DNA from: Nostoc sp. CENA543
GTDB lineage: Bacteria; Cyanobacteriota; Cyanobacteriia; Cyanobacteriales; Nostocaceae
Assembly: GCF_002896875.1 (NCBI RefSeq)
Contig: NZ_CP023278.1
Coordinates: 3,954,501 to 4,018,500, forward strand
Length of the DNA: 64,000 nucleotides
Reading direction: 5' to 3'
Shown here: piece after piece, positions 26,609-36,776 of the stretch
Position numbering within the stretch: the first letter of the stretch is position 1
Layout: every line of letters begins with the position of its first letter
The notes under the pieces: model-generated
Database searches by the model: none
What the model was told of the DNA's origin: nothing
What the model saw: the letters and a program-made list of their open reading frames with translations, nothing else
Program-made: the position numbers and the translations under genes

Positions 26609-29600
26609 TTAAACAGTAGTCAAGTGGTTGACATTTGTTGTTTGTGCATTTATGAGCCGCTCAACAGTCGCTAGCAATTCATGCTCTAAATATGGTTTAG
26701 TTAAGTAACCTTGCGCCCCTAATTCTTGAGCTAGTTGTCGATGTTTGTCTGCACTGCGAGAAGTCAGGATAGCTACTGGTAGCTTGGCAAATTTTGGCTG
26801 ATTGCGGATATGAGTAAGCAATTCAAAGCCATTCATCCGTGGCATTTCTAAGTCTGAAATTACAACTTGGATTTGGGGATGTTTTTGTAATTGCTCTAAA
26901 GCTTCTATACCATGTTGAGCTTGTATAACTTGATAACCAGCTTTTTGCAGAGTTAAAGAAACAGTTTGTCGTAGACTAATGGCATCATCAACTACTAGAA
27001 TTAGTCCTTGAGATTTTTTCTGTACTTCTACATATTGACTAGGTGGCTCTTCTTGATAATTTTTAGGTTGAGAAGCAGTCAATAATGGCATTGATTTCAA
27101 GTTAGAGTCTGATGATGGCAAGGATATATTATTAGGAAGATTACTTTCTGGCAGCGCGCTTACATCCAATGTAGCCTGCATCTCAACAGATTGTAATAAT
27201 AAGGCACCATCAATCACTAATATGAGATTTCCATTAGCCAAGCTAGTGCAACCATAAATATATTTTGGTGGCGCGATCGCATTTCCTACAGGTCTAATTA
27301 CCAGTTCTTGTTCGCCAATAATTTGCTCAACTTCTAAAGCAAACATTCCATGATGATGTTTAAGTAATAACACAGGATTATTCATGACTTCTGTGTTATC
27401 TTCAGCCAATAAATGCTGAAGACTAACATTCTGATTTAAGGAACTGTTGTAAGACATCAAATCTGATAATTGATAAAGACTCAGAAGGGTTTCATCCTCA
27501 TCTGAGTGCCAATGTAATACTCTTTTATCTTCAAACTCTTGAATTTGTTGTTGTGAAGGAATCACAATTTTCTCGATGCTGTCTAATAGTAAAGCGTAAA
27601 CAATACCACCAGCCTGAACTAACATTAATTGGTCAGTAGTCATAGAAAAAGGAATTTTTAAAATGAAAGTTGTCCCCTGGTTTGGTTGAGATTGTACTGA
27701 AATAGATGCGTTTAGATTTTGTAATTGAGAGCGTACAATATCTAACCCCATTCCTCGTCCAGAAATTTCACTTACCTGATCAGCAGTGGAAAATCCGGGT
27801 GTAAACATGACATCCAACAAATCAGACTCATCCCAGTGAGCATTTTTTGGCCGCAGATTAAGTGCATCAGCTTTTTTCCGAATTTTCTCTAAATTTAATC
27901 CCTGTCCATCATCGCGGACTTCAATCACTGTCTGACTACCTTGATGATAGGCGCAAATTTCAATGATACCTAGTTCTGGTTTCCCTTTTGCTTGCCGAAC
28001 CTGTGGCGACTCGATACCGTGATCAAAAGCATTACGCACTAATTGTAGTATGGGATCATAGATTTTTTCTGCGATCGCCTTATCTATGAGTAATCCTGTA
28101 CCAGTTAATCGCAATTCCACCTGTTTTTGATAGACGTTACCCAGTTGTTTCACCATCTGAGGAAAGCGATTCAAGATATTACCAAAAGGTAACATTCTGG
28201 CTGTGACTAAATTATCTAGTAGATTTAACGCTAAACTTTGTTTTTTATCACTAATTTGGGTGGCTTGTTTTAATAGTAAATCTATTGACTCTGTCGTTTC
28301 TTGCAATTGCAGTGTTTCTTCTAAAGCCTCATGCAAATTCAAATGGAATTCTGTATAAACATCCATTTCTAAAGGATCAAATTTCACAGATGCAAAATTT
28401 TGTGTATGATGTGATAAAAAACTCTGCATCTGTAAAGGTAAATCACGTAACTGATTTAACGTTTCTTGGTGTCTATTCAATTGCTGATATAATCTATCGA
28501 GAATTTCTTGCAGTTGCTCATCATTTAAGGCTCGACGTTTTTGATAAACTAATATCTCTCCAGCCAAATAATTAATGCGTTGTAGTCCTTCGACTCCTAC
28601 GCGCACAAAAGAATTAGATTGGTTCTTTTTATTGTGAGTAATCTGGGATTTTTCTAATGGTGATTCATTGACAGCATCAATTACTCGCTCTGTAATCTCT
28701 GTATTGACTTCCTCAATATTAGCTAAGGCTTGATTAATATTTTGTGTTTCTAATGGGAGTTCTTCCTGTTCATCTGCTGCTTCTAATTTGCTTTCCCCTC
28801 CCCATATTGACTCTAATAGATTAGAGTCTAAATTGGTAGTTATTTTTGATATTTGCTTAACAATTAGTAATTCCTGTAGCTTATAACTATCAGACCAATT
28901 TTTTTCTTGGGAATTTACAGGAGGATGTTTTTTATATTCTGCGGCTAATATACTAATTTTATTTTGTAGAGCTTTAATAAATGCCAGCCGATTCTCAGAT
29001 TTTTGCTGAAAATATTGAAATTTAGCCACAGCCATAAGAATAATTAAAATGATGCCTTGACGATATAGACAAAGGCTATCACTATCATGATCCTCACGAA
29101 TGAAATCTAAGAATTTATTTAACCAGCTTTCTACATAATTGAGATATGTTTCATCTTCGTGATTGGAAATTAACATATCCAGATACATTTCTGAAACTAG
29201 TATTTCTCTGGCATGATTAAACCAGCCAAATATATAATGCAAAACCTTTAAATAAAATTTAGCAGTTGCAGGTTGGACACAATTATTTGGTTGATTATTA
29301 CCTGTAACTAAAAATTTGTAAAATTCCTGATCTAAACTCAAAAATTGGAGATTGAGAGTTTCTGTAGCTGGTGATGTCAGCTTAATTAAATCATGGGAAG
29401 GCTGACCACCGCGAGTGCGATCGCCTGCTAATACATCTTTGTGTGCTTGCTGTAAATCAGCTAACGCAATTTTCGCAATTTGATGTGCTTTTTGAGGATT
29501 AGCTTGTAATGCTTGCAAAATCCCTTGAGCAATTTCTCCAAAACCTGGTAAGTTTAAAGATTCCCCTAAACCCAGAAAAACTTCAGCTTCACTATTTAAA

Positions 29601-30154
29601 AAATCTATTAACTCTAGATTTTCTGAAATATTTTTAATGGCATTACTAATTTTTTCTAAACGTTGTTTTACCCCACTTTCAAATATAGATTTGACAATAT
29701 CAAATCCTAATTCCTGCGAGGTAGGGATATGAGTATTTTCTCCAAATTTATCTCCTAATTTACTCTGAATTTGAGTAAATATATCAGTAGCTCTTTGTAA
29801 AAGTTCCTGGTCATTGATGACATGACCGTTGATTTCTGAACTCAATGCTAAATTTAAACATTCATAAGCTTGATATAAAAGTGTATTCAACTCAAAATCT
29901 ATGATAATATCTGGATTATATAAAGATTTAAAGACATCTTCTAAATAATGAGCAATCTTATTAATTAATTCTAAGCCAACAGTAGCTGCTCCCCCTTTAA
30001 TTGTGTGAGTAGCTCGCATTAAGCTATGCACTTTAGTCGTACTGTGACTTTCTGATAAATTCAACAGTTCCTGTTCAATAGTTTGTAATAAATCAGGGGC
30101 TTCTGCAAGGAAATAAATATACCCCTGTTCACGAATTTCGGCATCTGTAATCAT
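26609..30154 (-). CDS. CheA-like hybrid histidine kinase (Hpt-kinase-CheW-REC) of a phototaxis-type operon
   Basis: An 1181-residue kinase. The N-terminal Hpt domain has the phospho-accepting His50 in ATHTIKGGAATVG. About 450 poorly conserved helical residues follow. The dimerisation and ATPase domains show LVRNAFDHGIESPQVR (N box), VRDDGQGLNLEKI and GRGMGLDIVRSQL. A CheW-like domain and a C-terminal receiver (phospho-acceptor in VVISDLEMPRMNG, Lys in GYLTKPY) complete it. Domain order matches PilL/PixL/HmpE-type cyanobacterial kinases. It should take signals from the MCP encoded upstream and phosphorylate the receivers of the same operon, which in related systems act on type IV pili. The operon in this window lacks cheR and cheB. 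Confidence 0.92.
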   Translation of the reverse strand: MITDAEIREQGYIYFLAEAPDLLQTIEQELLNLSESHSTTKVHSLMRATHTIKGGAATVGLELINKIAHYLEDVFKSLYNPDIIIDFELNTLLYQAYECLNLALSSEINGHVINDQELLQRATDIFTQIQSKLGDKFGENTHIPTSQELGFDIVKSIFESGVKQRLEKISNAIKNISENLELIDFLNSEAEVFLGLGESLNLPGFGEIAQGILQALQANPQKAHQIAKIALADLQQAHKDVLAGDRTRGGQPSHDLIKLTSPATETLNLQFLSLDQEFYKFLVTGNNQPNNCVQPATAKFYLKVLHYIFGWFNHAREILVSEMYLDMLISNHEDETYLNYVESWLNKFLDFIREDHDSDSLCLYRQGIILIILMAVAKFQYFQQKSENRLAFIKALQNKISILAAEYKKHPPVNSQEKNWSDSYKLQELLIVKQISKITTNLDSNLLESIWGGESKLEAADEQEELPLETQNINQALANIEEVNTEITERVIDAVNESPLEKSQITHNKKNQSNSFVRVGVEGLQRINYLAGEILVYQKRRALNDEQLQEILDRLYQQLNRHQETLNQLRDLPLQMQSFLSHHTQNFASVKFDPLEMDVYTEFHLNLHEALEETLQLQETTESIDLLLKQATQISDKKQSLALNLLDNLVTARMLPFGNILNRFPQMVKQLGNVYQKQVELRLTGTGLLIDKAIAEKIYDPILQLVRNAFDHGIESPQVRQAKGKPELGIIEICAYHQGSQTVIEVRDDGQGLNLEKIRKKADALNLRPKNAHWDESDLLDVMFTPGFSTADQVSEISGRGMGLDIVRSQLQNLNASISVQSQPNQGTTFILKIPFSMTTDQLMLVQAGGIVYALLLDSIEKIVIPSQQQIQEFEDKRVLHWHSDEDETLLSLYQLSDLMSYNSSLNQNVSLQHLLAEDNTEVMNNPVLLLKHHHGMFALEVEQIIGEQELVIRPVGNAIAPPKYIYGCTSLANGNLILVIDGALLLQSVEMQATLDVSALPESNLPNNISLPSSDSNLKSMPLLTASQPKNYQEEPPSQYVEVQKKSQGLILVVDDAISLRQTVSLTLQKAGYQVIQAQHGIEALEQLQKHPQIQVVISDLEMPRMNGFELLTHIRNQPKFAKLPVAILTSRSADKHRQLAQELGAQGYLTKPYLEHELLATVERLINAQTTNVNHLTTV

Positions 30155-30353
30155 AACTTTAAGGGTGTAAGGTTTTAGGGTGTAAGGGGTTTAAAAGTTG
30201 AAGTTAAGCATTAAGAGGAGTTATAAATCTCCTCTTAGCTGTCTATGCTTCTTGCCTCTTGAACTTTCAATTTTAGAATTGTGACTTTAAAGTTGTATTT
30301 CTCTTGCCAAATCTAAAATCGCAAATCCCAAATCATTTAGCCTCCTGCTGCGT
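30155..30353. other. Spacer between MCP and cheA-like genes
   Basis: 199 bases without a gene. A short inverted pair, TTAAGAGGAG and CTCCTCTTAG, lies at about 30210-30238 (loop TTATAAAT) and may act as an attenuator inside the operon. Confidence 0.4.
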
Positions 30354-33300
30354 TTAACTAACTTTGAACTTACTAGCAGTTGTTAATAAATCTTGTGCCA
30401 TGTTAGATAAATCTTGGAAAACAGCTGCTATTTCTTGGGATTCACCAAAAGTTTGATTAGCAATTTCTGCAACATCTTTCATGGAATTAGTTACAGATAC
30501 TGACTGCCCCATTTGCTTTTGAGTCGCATCGGTAATTTGGTTAATGAGTTGACTAATTTCCGCAGTGGCAGCCACGATCGCATTTAAGTTTTGTCGAGTT
30601 TCATTGACGAAGTTTGTACCTTCGACTACCTGCTGGATACCAGTTTCCATTGCTACTGCAACTTCTCCAGTTTCCTCTTGAATCTCTTGAACTAACTTTT
30701 CAATTTCAATGGTGGCGGCGGCAGATTGGCGAGATAAAGAACGCACTTCATCCGCCACCACTGCAAAGCCTTTACCATACTCTCCAGCGCGTGTAGCTTC
30801 AATGGCGGCGTTCAAAGCTAGTACGTTGGTTTGAGTAGCAAAGTTACTAATCAAATTCACCACCTTGGAAATTTTCTGTGAAGACTCACCCAGACGTTTA
30901 ATCTTTTTGCTAGTTTTAGCTACGGTTTCACGAATCGCTTGAATTGCTTGCACAGTCTGATTCATCGCCGCATCGCCAGCCTCAACAGTTTGGTTGGCTT
31001 GTGTGACTGCTACTTGCACCAATTCCGCACTACCCACCACAGCTTGGGTAGCATTCAGCATCTGTTGAATTTCACTTAACGCTAGATTGATTTCGTCAGA
31101 CTGTTGTTGAGCTAAATGATTCAATCCTGCCAGAGAAGCATTACTGGTACTAGAAGTTTGGGCAACTTTTTGGGCAGATGTTTGTACTTGCAATACGATT
31201 TGTCGTAGTGCTTGCAGAGTATTGTTATAAGCATCAGCAATTGTTCCCAATTCATCTTCTGTAATTGGCGCACGTACTGTTAAATCGCCGTTGAGGGCTG
31301 GTCTAACGGCCGTTAGCAGTTGAATGGAACGTTGTTGCAGCAATTCTTTAGCCGCTTTATCTCGTGCTGCGGCTTCTGCTAGTTGAGCTGATTGAGTCTG
31401 GAGTTTTTGCAAATATTCGGTTTGTTGTAAAGCCAATCCTAATTGGTCGCCAATTCTCGCTAACAACCCCACTTCCGATTCTTCCCATTCGCGGGTACCG
31501 GAATTTTGATAGGCGGCAAATAATCCCCACAATTTTTCCCCAAAGAAAATTGGGACTATCACATAAGCTCTAGCTTCAAACTGCTCTAAAATCTCTAGGT
31601 GGCAGTTAGCATGGCCTGTTTGATAGATATCATTTACCACGAAGCTTTCACCCTTGACATAGCGACCCCCTTGAGTTTCTTGGAGGAAGGTATCTTCCCA
31701 AACGGTTTTGATATCAGGGCCGACTAATTTCACCCAATTATGACCAACAGACTCAGCCACAAATAACCCACTCCAATCAGGATTAAAGCGAAAGACAACT
31801 ACGCGATCGCATTTCAATAGTTGTCGTACATCTTGGGTACTAATCTTGAAAATTTCTTCTAACTCTAAAGCTTGCCGGATACGGTTGACTATTTTAGTAA
31901 ACGCTTTTTCCTGTTCTGCTATCTGAGTTAGTTTCTCAGTTTTAATTTGCGCTTCTTGTAGATAATCTAACTGCGATTTAGCCAGGCTAAATTGTGAGGC
32001 AATTTGATTTAAGAAACTAGCTTCCCACTCATGCCATTCGCGAGGCCCGGAATTTTGATAAACTGCCAGTAAACCCCATAATTGGTCACTGAAGAAAATG
32101 GGGACTATGATGTAAGCTTTGGCATCAAAAGCTTCTAATATATCTATATGACAAGGCTTAAAACCTGCTTTATAGATATCATTGACGATGGAATGCTCAC
32201 CTTTGATAAACTTCCCACCCTGTTGATCCTGGAGGAAAGTATCGTTAAGAACAGTTTTCACCTCAGATGTGACTAACTTTGTCCAACCTTGACTAACCGA
32301 TTCAGCGACAAAATTGCCACCCCAATCGGCATCGAACTGATAAACAGCCGCGCGATCGCACTTGAGAAATTGGCGGATTTCTTGAGTCGTAGTTCTAAAA
32401 ATATTGTCTACATCTTGGGCTTGGCGGATACGGTTCACTATTTTAGTGAAGGATTTTTCTTTGTCAGCAACTTGAGCCAGTTGTTGCGATTTAATGCGTA
32501 ATTCTTCTAAATAGTCTAACTGGGCTTTAGCTATACTAAATTGCGAGGCAATTTGATTTAAAAAGTTGACTTCCCACTCTTGCCATTCACGAGGTTTAGA
32601 GTTTTGATAAAGTGCTAGCAAACCCCATAGTTTTTCTTTAAATACGATGGGAACTATGATGTAAGCTTTAGCTTCTAAGGCGTTCAATAATTCTAGATGA
32701 CAAGGATTAAAGCCTGCCTTGTGGACATCATTCACGACACAATTTTTGCCTTTAAAATAATCGCATGATTCGGTATCTGAGAGAAAAGTATCGCTGATCT
32801 CAGTGCCAATAAATGCTGTCCAACCTTTACCAACTGACTCAGCCACAAATTTCCCACCCACTTCTGGGAGGAACTGATAAACACCCATGCGATCGCATTT
32901 GAGAAATTGACGAACTTCTTGGGTTGTAGTTCTAAAAATACTTTCTTCAGTTTCGGCTTGGCGAATGCGGTTAACTATCTTGGTAAAAGCTTTTTCTTTT
33001 TCCGCAATTTGAACTAGCTGTTCAGATTGCATCTGCATTTGTTCTAAGTATTCTGCATAAGCAATAGAAACACCTAATTGCACACCAATTTGGCTCAAGA
33101 AGTTAACTTCCCAATCTTGCCAGTTACGCGACCCTGTATTTTGATAAGCTGCTAATAAACCCCATAATTTTTCACCTGTAAATACAGGAACAATCACATA
33201 GGCTTTGATTTCAAATTGTTCTAGAACATCTAAATGGCAGGGAGAATGAGTTGATTGGTAGACATCGTGAATGACAGAGTTTTCGTTATGGCGATAACGT

Positions 33301-34199
33301 CCACCTTGGGTTTCTTGGAGATAAGTATCTTCCCAAATAGTTCTGATATTTGGCCCTACTAGTTTTACCCAACCATTACCCACCGATTCAGCTATATATT
33401 CTCCACTCCAATCTGGATGGAAGCGATAGAGACTGACACGATCACATTTCAATAATTGTCGGACTTCCAGAGTGGCAATTTGAGAAATTTTATCAATATC
33501 TGATAACCGCAAAATTTTATCGATGACTTTGCTTAATGACCTTCTAGAATGTTCCTGGAGTTGGGATTCTTTCTGAATTTCAAATGCTTGTACTCTATAG
33601 GTTAATTCTGTGGTAACTTGAAATAACAGTGTGGCTTCTACTTCTTGCCACTGTCTAGCATGAGTACAACTATTAACAGCTAATATGCCCCAGACCTTAC
33701 CTTCAACAATTATGGGTACACTTAAGCTAGTTTGAATTTGAAATTTATCTAATAGTTGTTTTTGATAGTGAGTGAGTTGTACTTGACTACTCTCATCAAT
33801 TGTTACTGGTTCTACATATTCGTTGTTACTATGCAAACCAAACATAATCCCTGGAAGAATTTCACCTAAAGTTGGTGTCCAGCCCAAAGTTCTAGATTCT
33901 GCTAAAACTGTGCCAGAATCCGCAGAATTAAATTGATAAATAAAGACGCGATCGCAATTCAGTTTTTCTCTGACTTTTTCCACTGTCTCCCTTAAGACGG
34001 CATCTAAGTCAGTGGCTTGACGCATATCAACTATGATTTCTTGTAACTGCCGTCGCCAGTCTCTAAATGCTTGTGCGATCGCTTCTGATGTTTCTTGATT
34101 ATAATCACCAATTAAATCAACTTCTTTAACTTTTTCTACTGCTTCTACTTTAGAAATTGAATTGCCATGATCATGATTTTTTTGATATGTAATTGCCAT
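30354..34199 (-). CDS. Soluble methyl-accepting chemotaxis protein with five GAF domains, four of cyanobacteriochrome type
   Basis: A 1281-residue protein without transmembrane helices. Five GAF domains occupy about residues 50-940. GAF2 to GAF5 each carry a Cys-His in the pattern PCHxxxLExF(E/D)xxAY: Cys321, Cys500, Cys683 and Cys866. That is where cyanobacteriochromes attach their bilin. They also share FVAESVGxGW and LWGLLAxYQN. GAF1 lacks this Cys. None of the four has the DxCF second Cys (they read DTFL or DTYL), though GAF3 has an extra Cys in TESCDYF. A HAMP segment (LNGDLTVRAPITEDELGTIA) and an MCP signalling domain with the tip GFAVVADEVRSLSRQS follow. I infer a PixJ/PtxD-like photoreceptor; non-bilin GAFs remain possible. 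AAGGGTGA precedes the ATG. Confidence 0.88.
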   Translation of the reverse strand: MAITYQKNHDHGNSISKVEAVEKVKEVDLIGDYNQETSEAIAQAFRDWRRQLQEIIVDMRQATDLDAVLRETVEKVREKLNCDRVFIYQFNSADSGTVLAESRTLGWTPTLGEILPGIMFGLHSNNEYVEPVTIDESSQVQLTHYQKQLLDKFQIQTSLSVPIIVEGKVWGILAVNSCTHARQWQEVEATLLFQVTTELTYRVQAFEIQKESQLQEHSRRSLSKVIDKILRLSDIDKISQIATLEVRQLLKCDRVSLYRFHPDWSGEYIAESVGNGWVKLVGPNIRTIWEDTYLQETQGGRYRHNENSVIHDVYQSTHSPCHLDVLEQFEIKAYVIVPVFTGEKLWGLLAAYQNTGSRNWQDWEVNFLSQIGVQLGVSIAYAEYLEQMQMQSEQLVQIAEKEKAFTKIVNRIRQAETEESIFRTTTQEVRQFLKCDRMGVYQFLPEVGGKFVAESVGKGWTAFIGTEISDTFLSDTESCDYFKGKNCVVNDVHKAGFNPCHLELLNALEAKAYIIVPIVFKEKLWGLLALYQNSKPREWQEWEVNFLNQIASQFSIAKAQLDYLEELRIKSQQLAQVADKEKSFTKIVNRIRQAQDVDNIFRTTTQEIRQFLKCDRAAVYQFDADWGGNFVAESVSQGWTKLVTSEVKTVLNDTFLQDQQGGKFIKGEHSIVNDIYKAGFKPCHIDILEAFDAKAYIIVPIFFSDQLWGLLAVYQNSGPREWHEWEASFLNQIASQFSLAKSQLDYLQEAQIKTEKLTQIAEQEKAFTKIVNRIRQALELEEIFKISTQDVRQLLKCDRVVVFRFNPDWSGLFVAESVGHNWVKLVGPDIKTVWEDTFLQETQGGRYVKGESFVVNDIYQTGHANCHLEILEQFEARAYVIVPIFFGEKLWGLFAAYQNSGTREWEESEVGLLARIGDQLGLALQQTEYLQKLQTQSAQLAEAAARDKAAKELLQQRSIQLLTAVRPALNGDLTVRAPITEDELGTIADAYNNTLQALRQIVLQVQTSAQKVAQTSSTSNASLAGLNHLAQQQSDEINLALSEIQQMLNATQAVVGSAELVQVAVTQANQTVEAGDAAMNQTVQAIQAIRETVAKTSKKIKRLGESSQKISKVVNLISNFATQTNVLALNAAIEATRAGEYGKGFAVVADEVRSLSRQSAAATIEIEKLVQEIQEETGEVAVAMETGIQQVVEGTNFVNETRQNLNAIVAATAEISQLINQITDATQKQMGQSVSVTNSMKDVAEIANQTFGESQEIAAVFQDLSNMAQDLLTTASKFKVS

Positions 34200-34272
34200 T
34201 GGATCACCCTTGATTTAATTATGTCCCAAATAAATTAGTTAGTTTTGCTTGCAATGTTCACCGAGATTTTTG

Positions 34273-34755
34273 TTAATTATGATGAGCATATACTGGAGAA
34301 TGAATAATAGCCTCAGCGTCTAAGTTAAAAATCATCTTTTCATCATCATTGATAAAGTACCCCTGTAAAAAAGGGACTATTGATGGAGAAAATAATTCTG
34401 CCGATGATTCCTTCATCTGATGAATATTTAAAGACTCAATATCCATCAGTTGCCTAACTAATAAACCTAAATATTTCCCATTCTCTTCCAATACAATTAC
34501 CATCATTTTTAGCAGCACATTTGCTGTCTGTAACAATGGTGGATAACCAAGCATCTCATCTAAATCTACTAACCACAGCATTTCATCGCGCCAGTTATAA
34601 ACACCCAAAATATAACTAGGCATCTGAGGCACAGCACATATATCACTTAAAGATACTTGCAAAACCTCTGTAATATGATCTAAAGAAATGACTGCTGTAT
34701 CTCGAATTCCTAAATTAAAACTTAAAAATTTACCCTGATTTTCCAAATTAATCAT
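34273..34755 (-). CDS. CheW-like adaptor protein
   Basis: About 160 residues from ATG 34753-34755; an in-frame TTG five codons earlier is an alternative. The CheW fold shows FLSFNLGIRDTAVISLDHI, ITEVLQV and the conserved YILGVYNWRDEMLWLVDL. It should couple the MCP encoded downstream to the CheA-like kinase. It starts 24 bases after the receiver gene and ends 73 bases before the MCP gene. Confidence 0.9.
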   Translation of the reverse strand: MINLENQGKFLSFNLGIRDTAVISLDHITEVLQVSLSDICAVPQMPSYILGVYNWRDEMLWLVDLDEMLGYPPLLQTANVLLKMMVIVLEENGKYLGLLVRQLMDIESLNIHQMKESSAELFSPSIVPFLQGYFINDDEKMIFNLDAEAIIHSPVYAHHN

Positions 34756-34779
34756 CCTTATTAATGCCAAAAATACTTA

Positions 34780-35142
34780 CTATTTAACGAGTTTCTTCAA
34801 TGTTGATACTAACTCTTCTTGGTTAATTGGTTTAGAAAGATAAGCTTCTGCACCTAGCATATTTCCCCAAATCCTATCTACATCACTATTTTTAGTAGAG
34901 CAAAAAACTACTGGTATCTTACTAGTATCTGGGTTATTTTTTAATTCTCGGCAAATTTCAAAGCCACTTTTACCAGGTAAAATCACATCAAGAAAAATTA
35001 AATCTGGCTTATTACTGTCTATTTTGCTTTGAGCTTCTTCACTGCTTGTCGCACTAATTACAGAACAACCTGCCTGTTGTAAATAACGACTCAGAACTTC
35101 CATATCAGTTAAGCCATCTTCAATCACTAAAACAGTAGTCAT
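34780..35142 (-). CDS. Single-domain response regulator (CheY/PilH/PixH-like)
   Basis: A 120-residue lone receiver. It has VLVIEDGLTD (Gly in place of the second acidic residue), the phospho-acceptor Asp in LIFLDVILPGKSGFE, Ser/Thr in VVFCSTKNS, and Lys in AYLSKPIN. AAGGA lies six bases before the ATG. It is the second gene of the operon, where PilH/PixH-type regulators usually sit, and would be phosphorylated by the CheA-like protein. Confidence 0.93.
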   Translation of the reverse strand: MTTVLVIEDGLTDMEVLSRYLQQAGCSVISATSSEEAQSKIDSNKPDLIFLDVILPGKSGFEICRELKNNPDTSKIPVVFCSTKNSDVDRIWGNMLGAEAYLSKPINQEELVSTLKKLVK

Positions 35143-35350
35143 ATTAATTCCTTATGTTAAATTTTCACCTAGTAATTTGTAGATTTACGCTATTGAAGGC
35201 ATTTAAAAATAGCCTTTCCATTTTGTTATTATTTTGGTTTGTTAATGCTAAATCTGGCTCAGAATAAATACCTATGTTTACTTAGTTTATTGAAAAAAAT
35301 GTTGTATCCCTGATGCTATATTTAGCAGTAATTCAGATAAGACTTTCTTG

Positions 35351-36625
35351 TTACGCTATATCTTTAGGGACAGCCTCTAAGCGTGATTGACTGTGAATCG
35401 GAGATGCTATTTTAGTGGGTAAATACTTACGTAAAATACTCATTACCTTATCTGTATTCACTGGCTTAGTCAGAAAATCGGTCGAGCCAACAACTTTAGC
35501 ACGTACTCTATCTAATAACCCGTCATTACCTGTTAAAATAATTACCGGGGTATTAGTAAAAGCTGAAATGCGGCGCAACTGGGTACAAATTTCATAGCCA
35601 CTCGCAACAGGCATAATCAAATCTAAAAAGATTAAATCTGGTTTTTCTTGAATAAGAATGGGCAAGGCTTGCACCGCATCTTGAATCTGGACAAATCTCA
35701 ATCCATGAGAAGTAATAATTTCTTCCAACATTTTACAAACTTGGGGACTATCATCTACACAAGCTATTAAGGGGGTGTAAACTTTTTTCGGTTGTGCAGA
35801 AATAGAGTCATTGGGTAATTGTGTGACAACTAAAGGTAAATCTGGTACTTTTACTAATTCAATAATACCTTTGAGGATATAAGGAAGTAGAGAACGAGAT
35901 ACAGGTAAAACATTTTGCTTCATTTTGGTGGCTAACTCTCGCAGAGTCAGTTTGCCATTAAATAGAGTGACAAAATTTTTGTATACTGGTGGACTGACTA
36001 GTTCCTGTAGCTGTTCTGGTCTTCTAATGACTGGTGCTAAGTCAGGAAAAACATTTGCTAAACCGGCTTGTGTCCATAGATTCCATGATTCTTGCATTTG
36101 TTTCATAGAAATATCTGCACTCGTGAAACTCATGGGTGCTTCTAAAATGACTTCTTGATTGCGTTCACACTTAACAGCTATAAAATTCGTTTGCTGGGCT
36201 AAGTCAAATAAAAGCTCTGCTAAGGTGTTCTCGACAATACTATTAATTTGCTCTCTTTGAATTCTTTGTTTTTTATATAGAATTTCTAAAAGTCGGTAAT
36301 CCCAGTAACTCATTTCTACATCTTGTTGGCGCAACTGTATTTTATCCACATTAATTTGTGGGCAATATTGAGCCATTAATCTCCGCCATCTCCTAAAAGG
36401 ATGTGTTCCTCCTGATGCCCAGACTATCCGTCCTAAACGATAGTAGAAAGTCCACTGATGTCCTTTTTGGCTACTCAGAATTAACTGCCCATTATATTGC
36501 AGCTGTGTACAAGTCCTAAATTCATCAAGAATGTTATTGGATTCCATCTTTTTCGAGCTATTTTTACTTGTTTTATCCCCACAAGCCAGTCTCTTAATAA
36601 CAAAATCTGAATACCTCTTGAGCAT
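35351..36625 (-). CDS. PATAN-domain response regulator (PixG/PatA-like)
   Basis: A 424-residue protein. Residues about 27-270 form a PATAN (DUF4388-type) domain: LQYNGQLILSSQKGHQWTFY, RLGRIVWASGGTHPFRRWRR and FDLAQQTNFIAVKC. The receiver (about 290-410) has ACVDDSPQVCK, the phospho-acceptor in LIFLDLIMPVASGYE, and DFLTKPVN. The same layout occurs in PatA and in PixG/TaxP1-type regulators that steer pili in phototaxis. It is the first gene of the five-gene operon. Its start is uncertain: the first Met (36623-36625) and Met27 both lack a good ribosome binding site. Confidence 0.9.
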   Translation of the reverse strand: MLKRYSDFVIKRLACGDKTSKNSSKKMESNNILDEFRTCTQLQYNGQLILSSQKGHQWTFYYRLGRIVWASGGTHPFRRWRRLMAQYCPQINVDKIQLRQQDVEMSYWDYRLLEILYKKQRIQREQINSIVENTLAELLFDLAQQTNFIAVKCERNQEVILEAPMSFTSADISMKQMQESWNLWTQAGLANVFPDLAPVIRRPEQLQELVSPPVYKNFVTLFNGKLTLRELATKMKQNVLPVSRSLLPYILKGIIELVKVPDLPLVVTQLPNDSISAQPKKVYTPLIACVDDSPQVCKMLEEIITSHGLRFVQIQDAVQALPILIQEKPDLIFLDLIMPVASGYEICTQLRRISAFTNTPVIILTGNDGLLDRVRAKVVGSTDFLTKPVNTDKVMSILRKYLPTKIASPIHSQSRLEAVPKDIA

Positions 36626-36776
36626 TCTTGATTTTGTAAATAGTTATTTAGTTTATTATGTTAGTAATAGTGTTTTTAGGGTTTATATTTTGAAAGGTAT
36701 TATTCTGAATTTGACTATCAACAAAATTATGGTGATCGGTAAATATAATTAAGATAATTTTAATTGAGAGGTTTTT

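Noticed and set aside
36531-36752. 73-codon plus-strand frame overlapping the start of the PATAN-REC gene
   Set aside because: Mostly antisense to a well-supported gene and AT-rich; no ribosome binding site.
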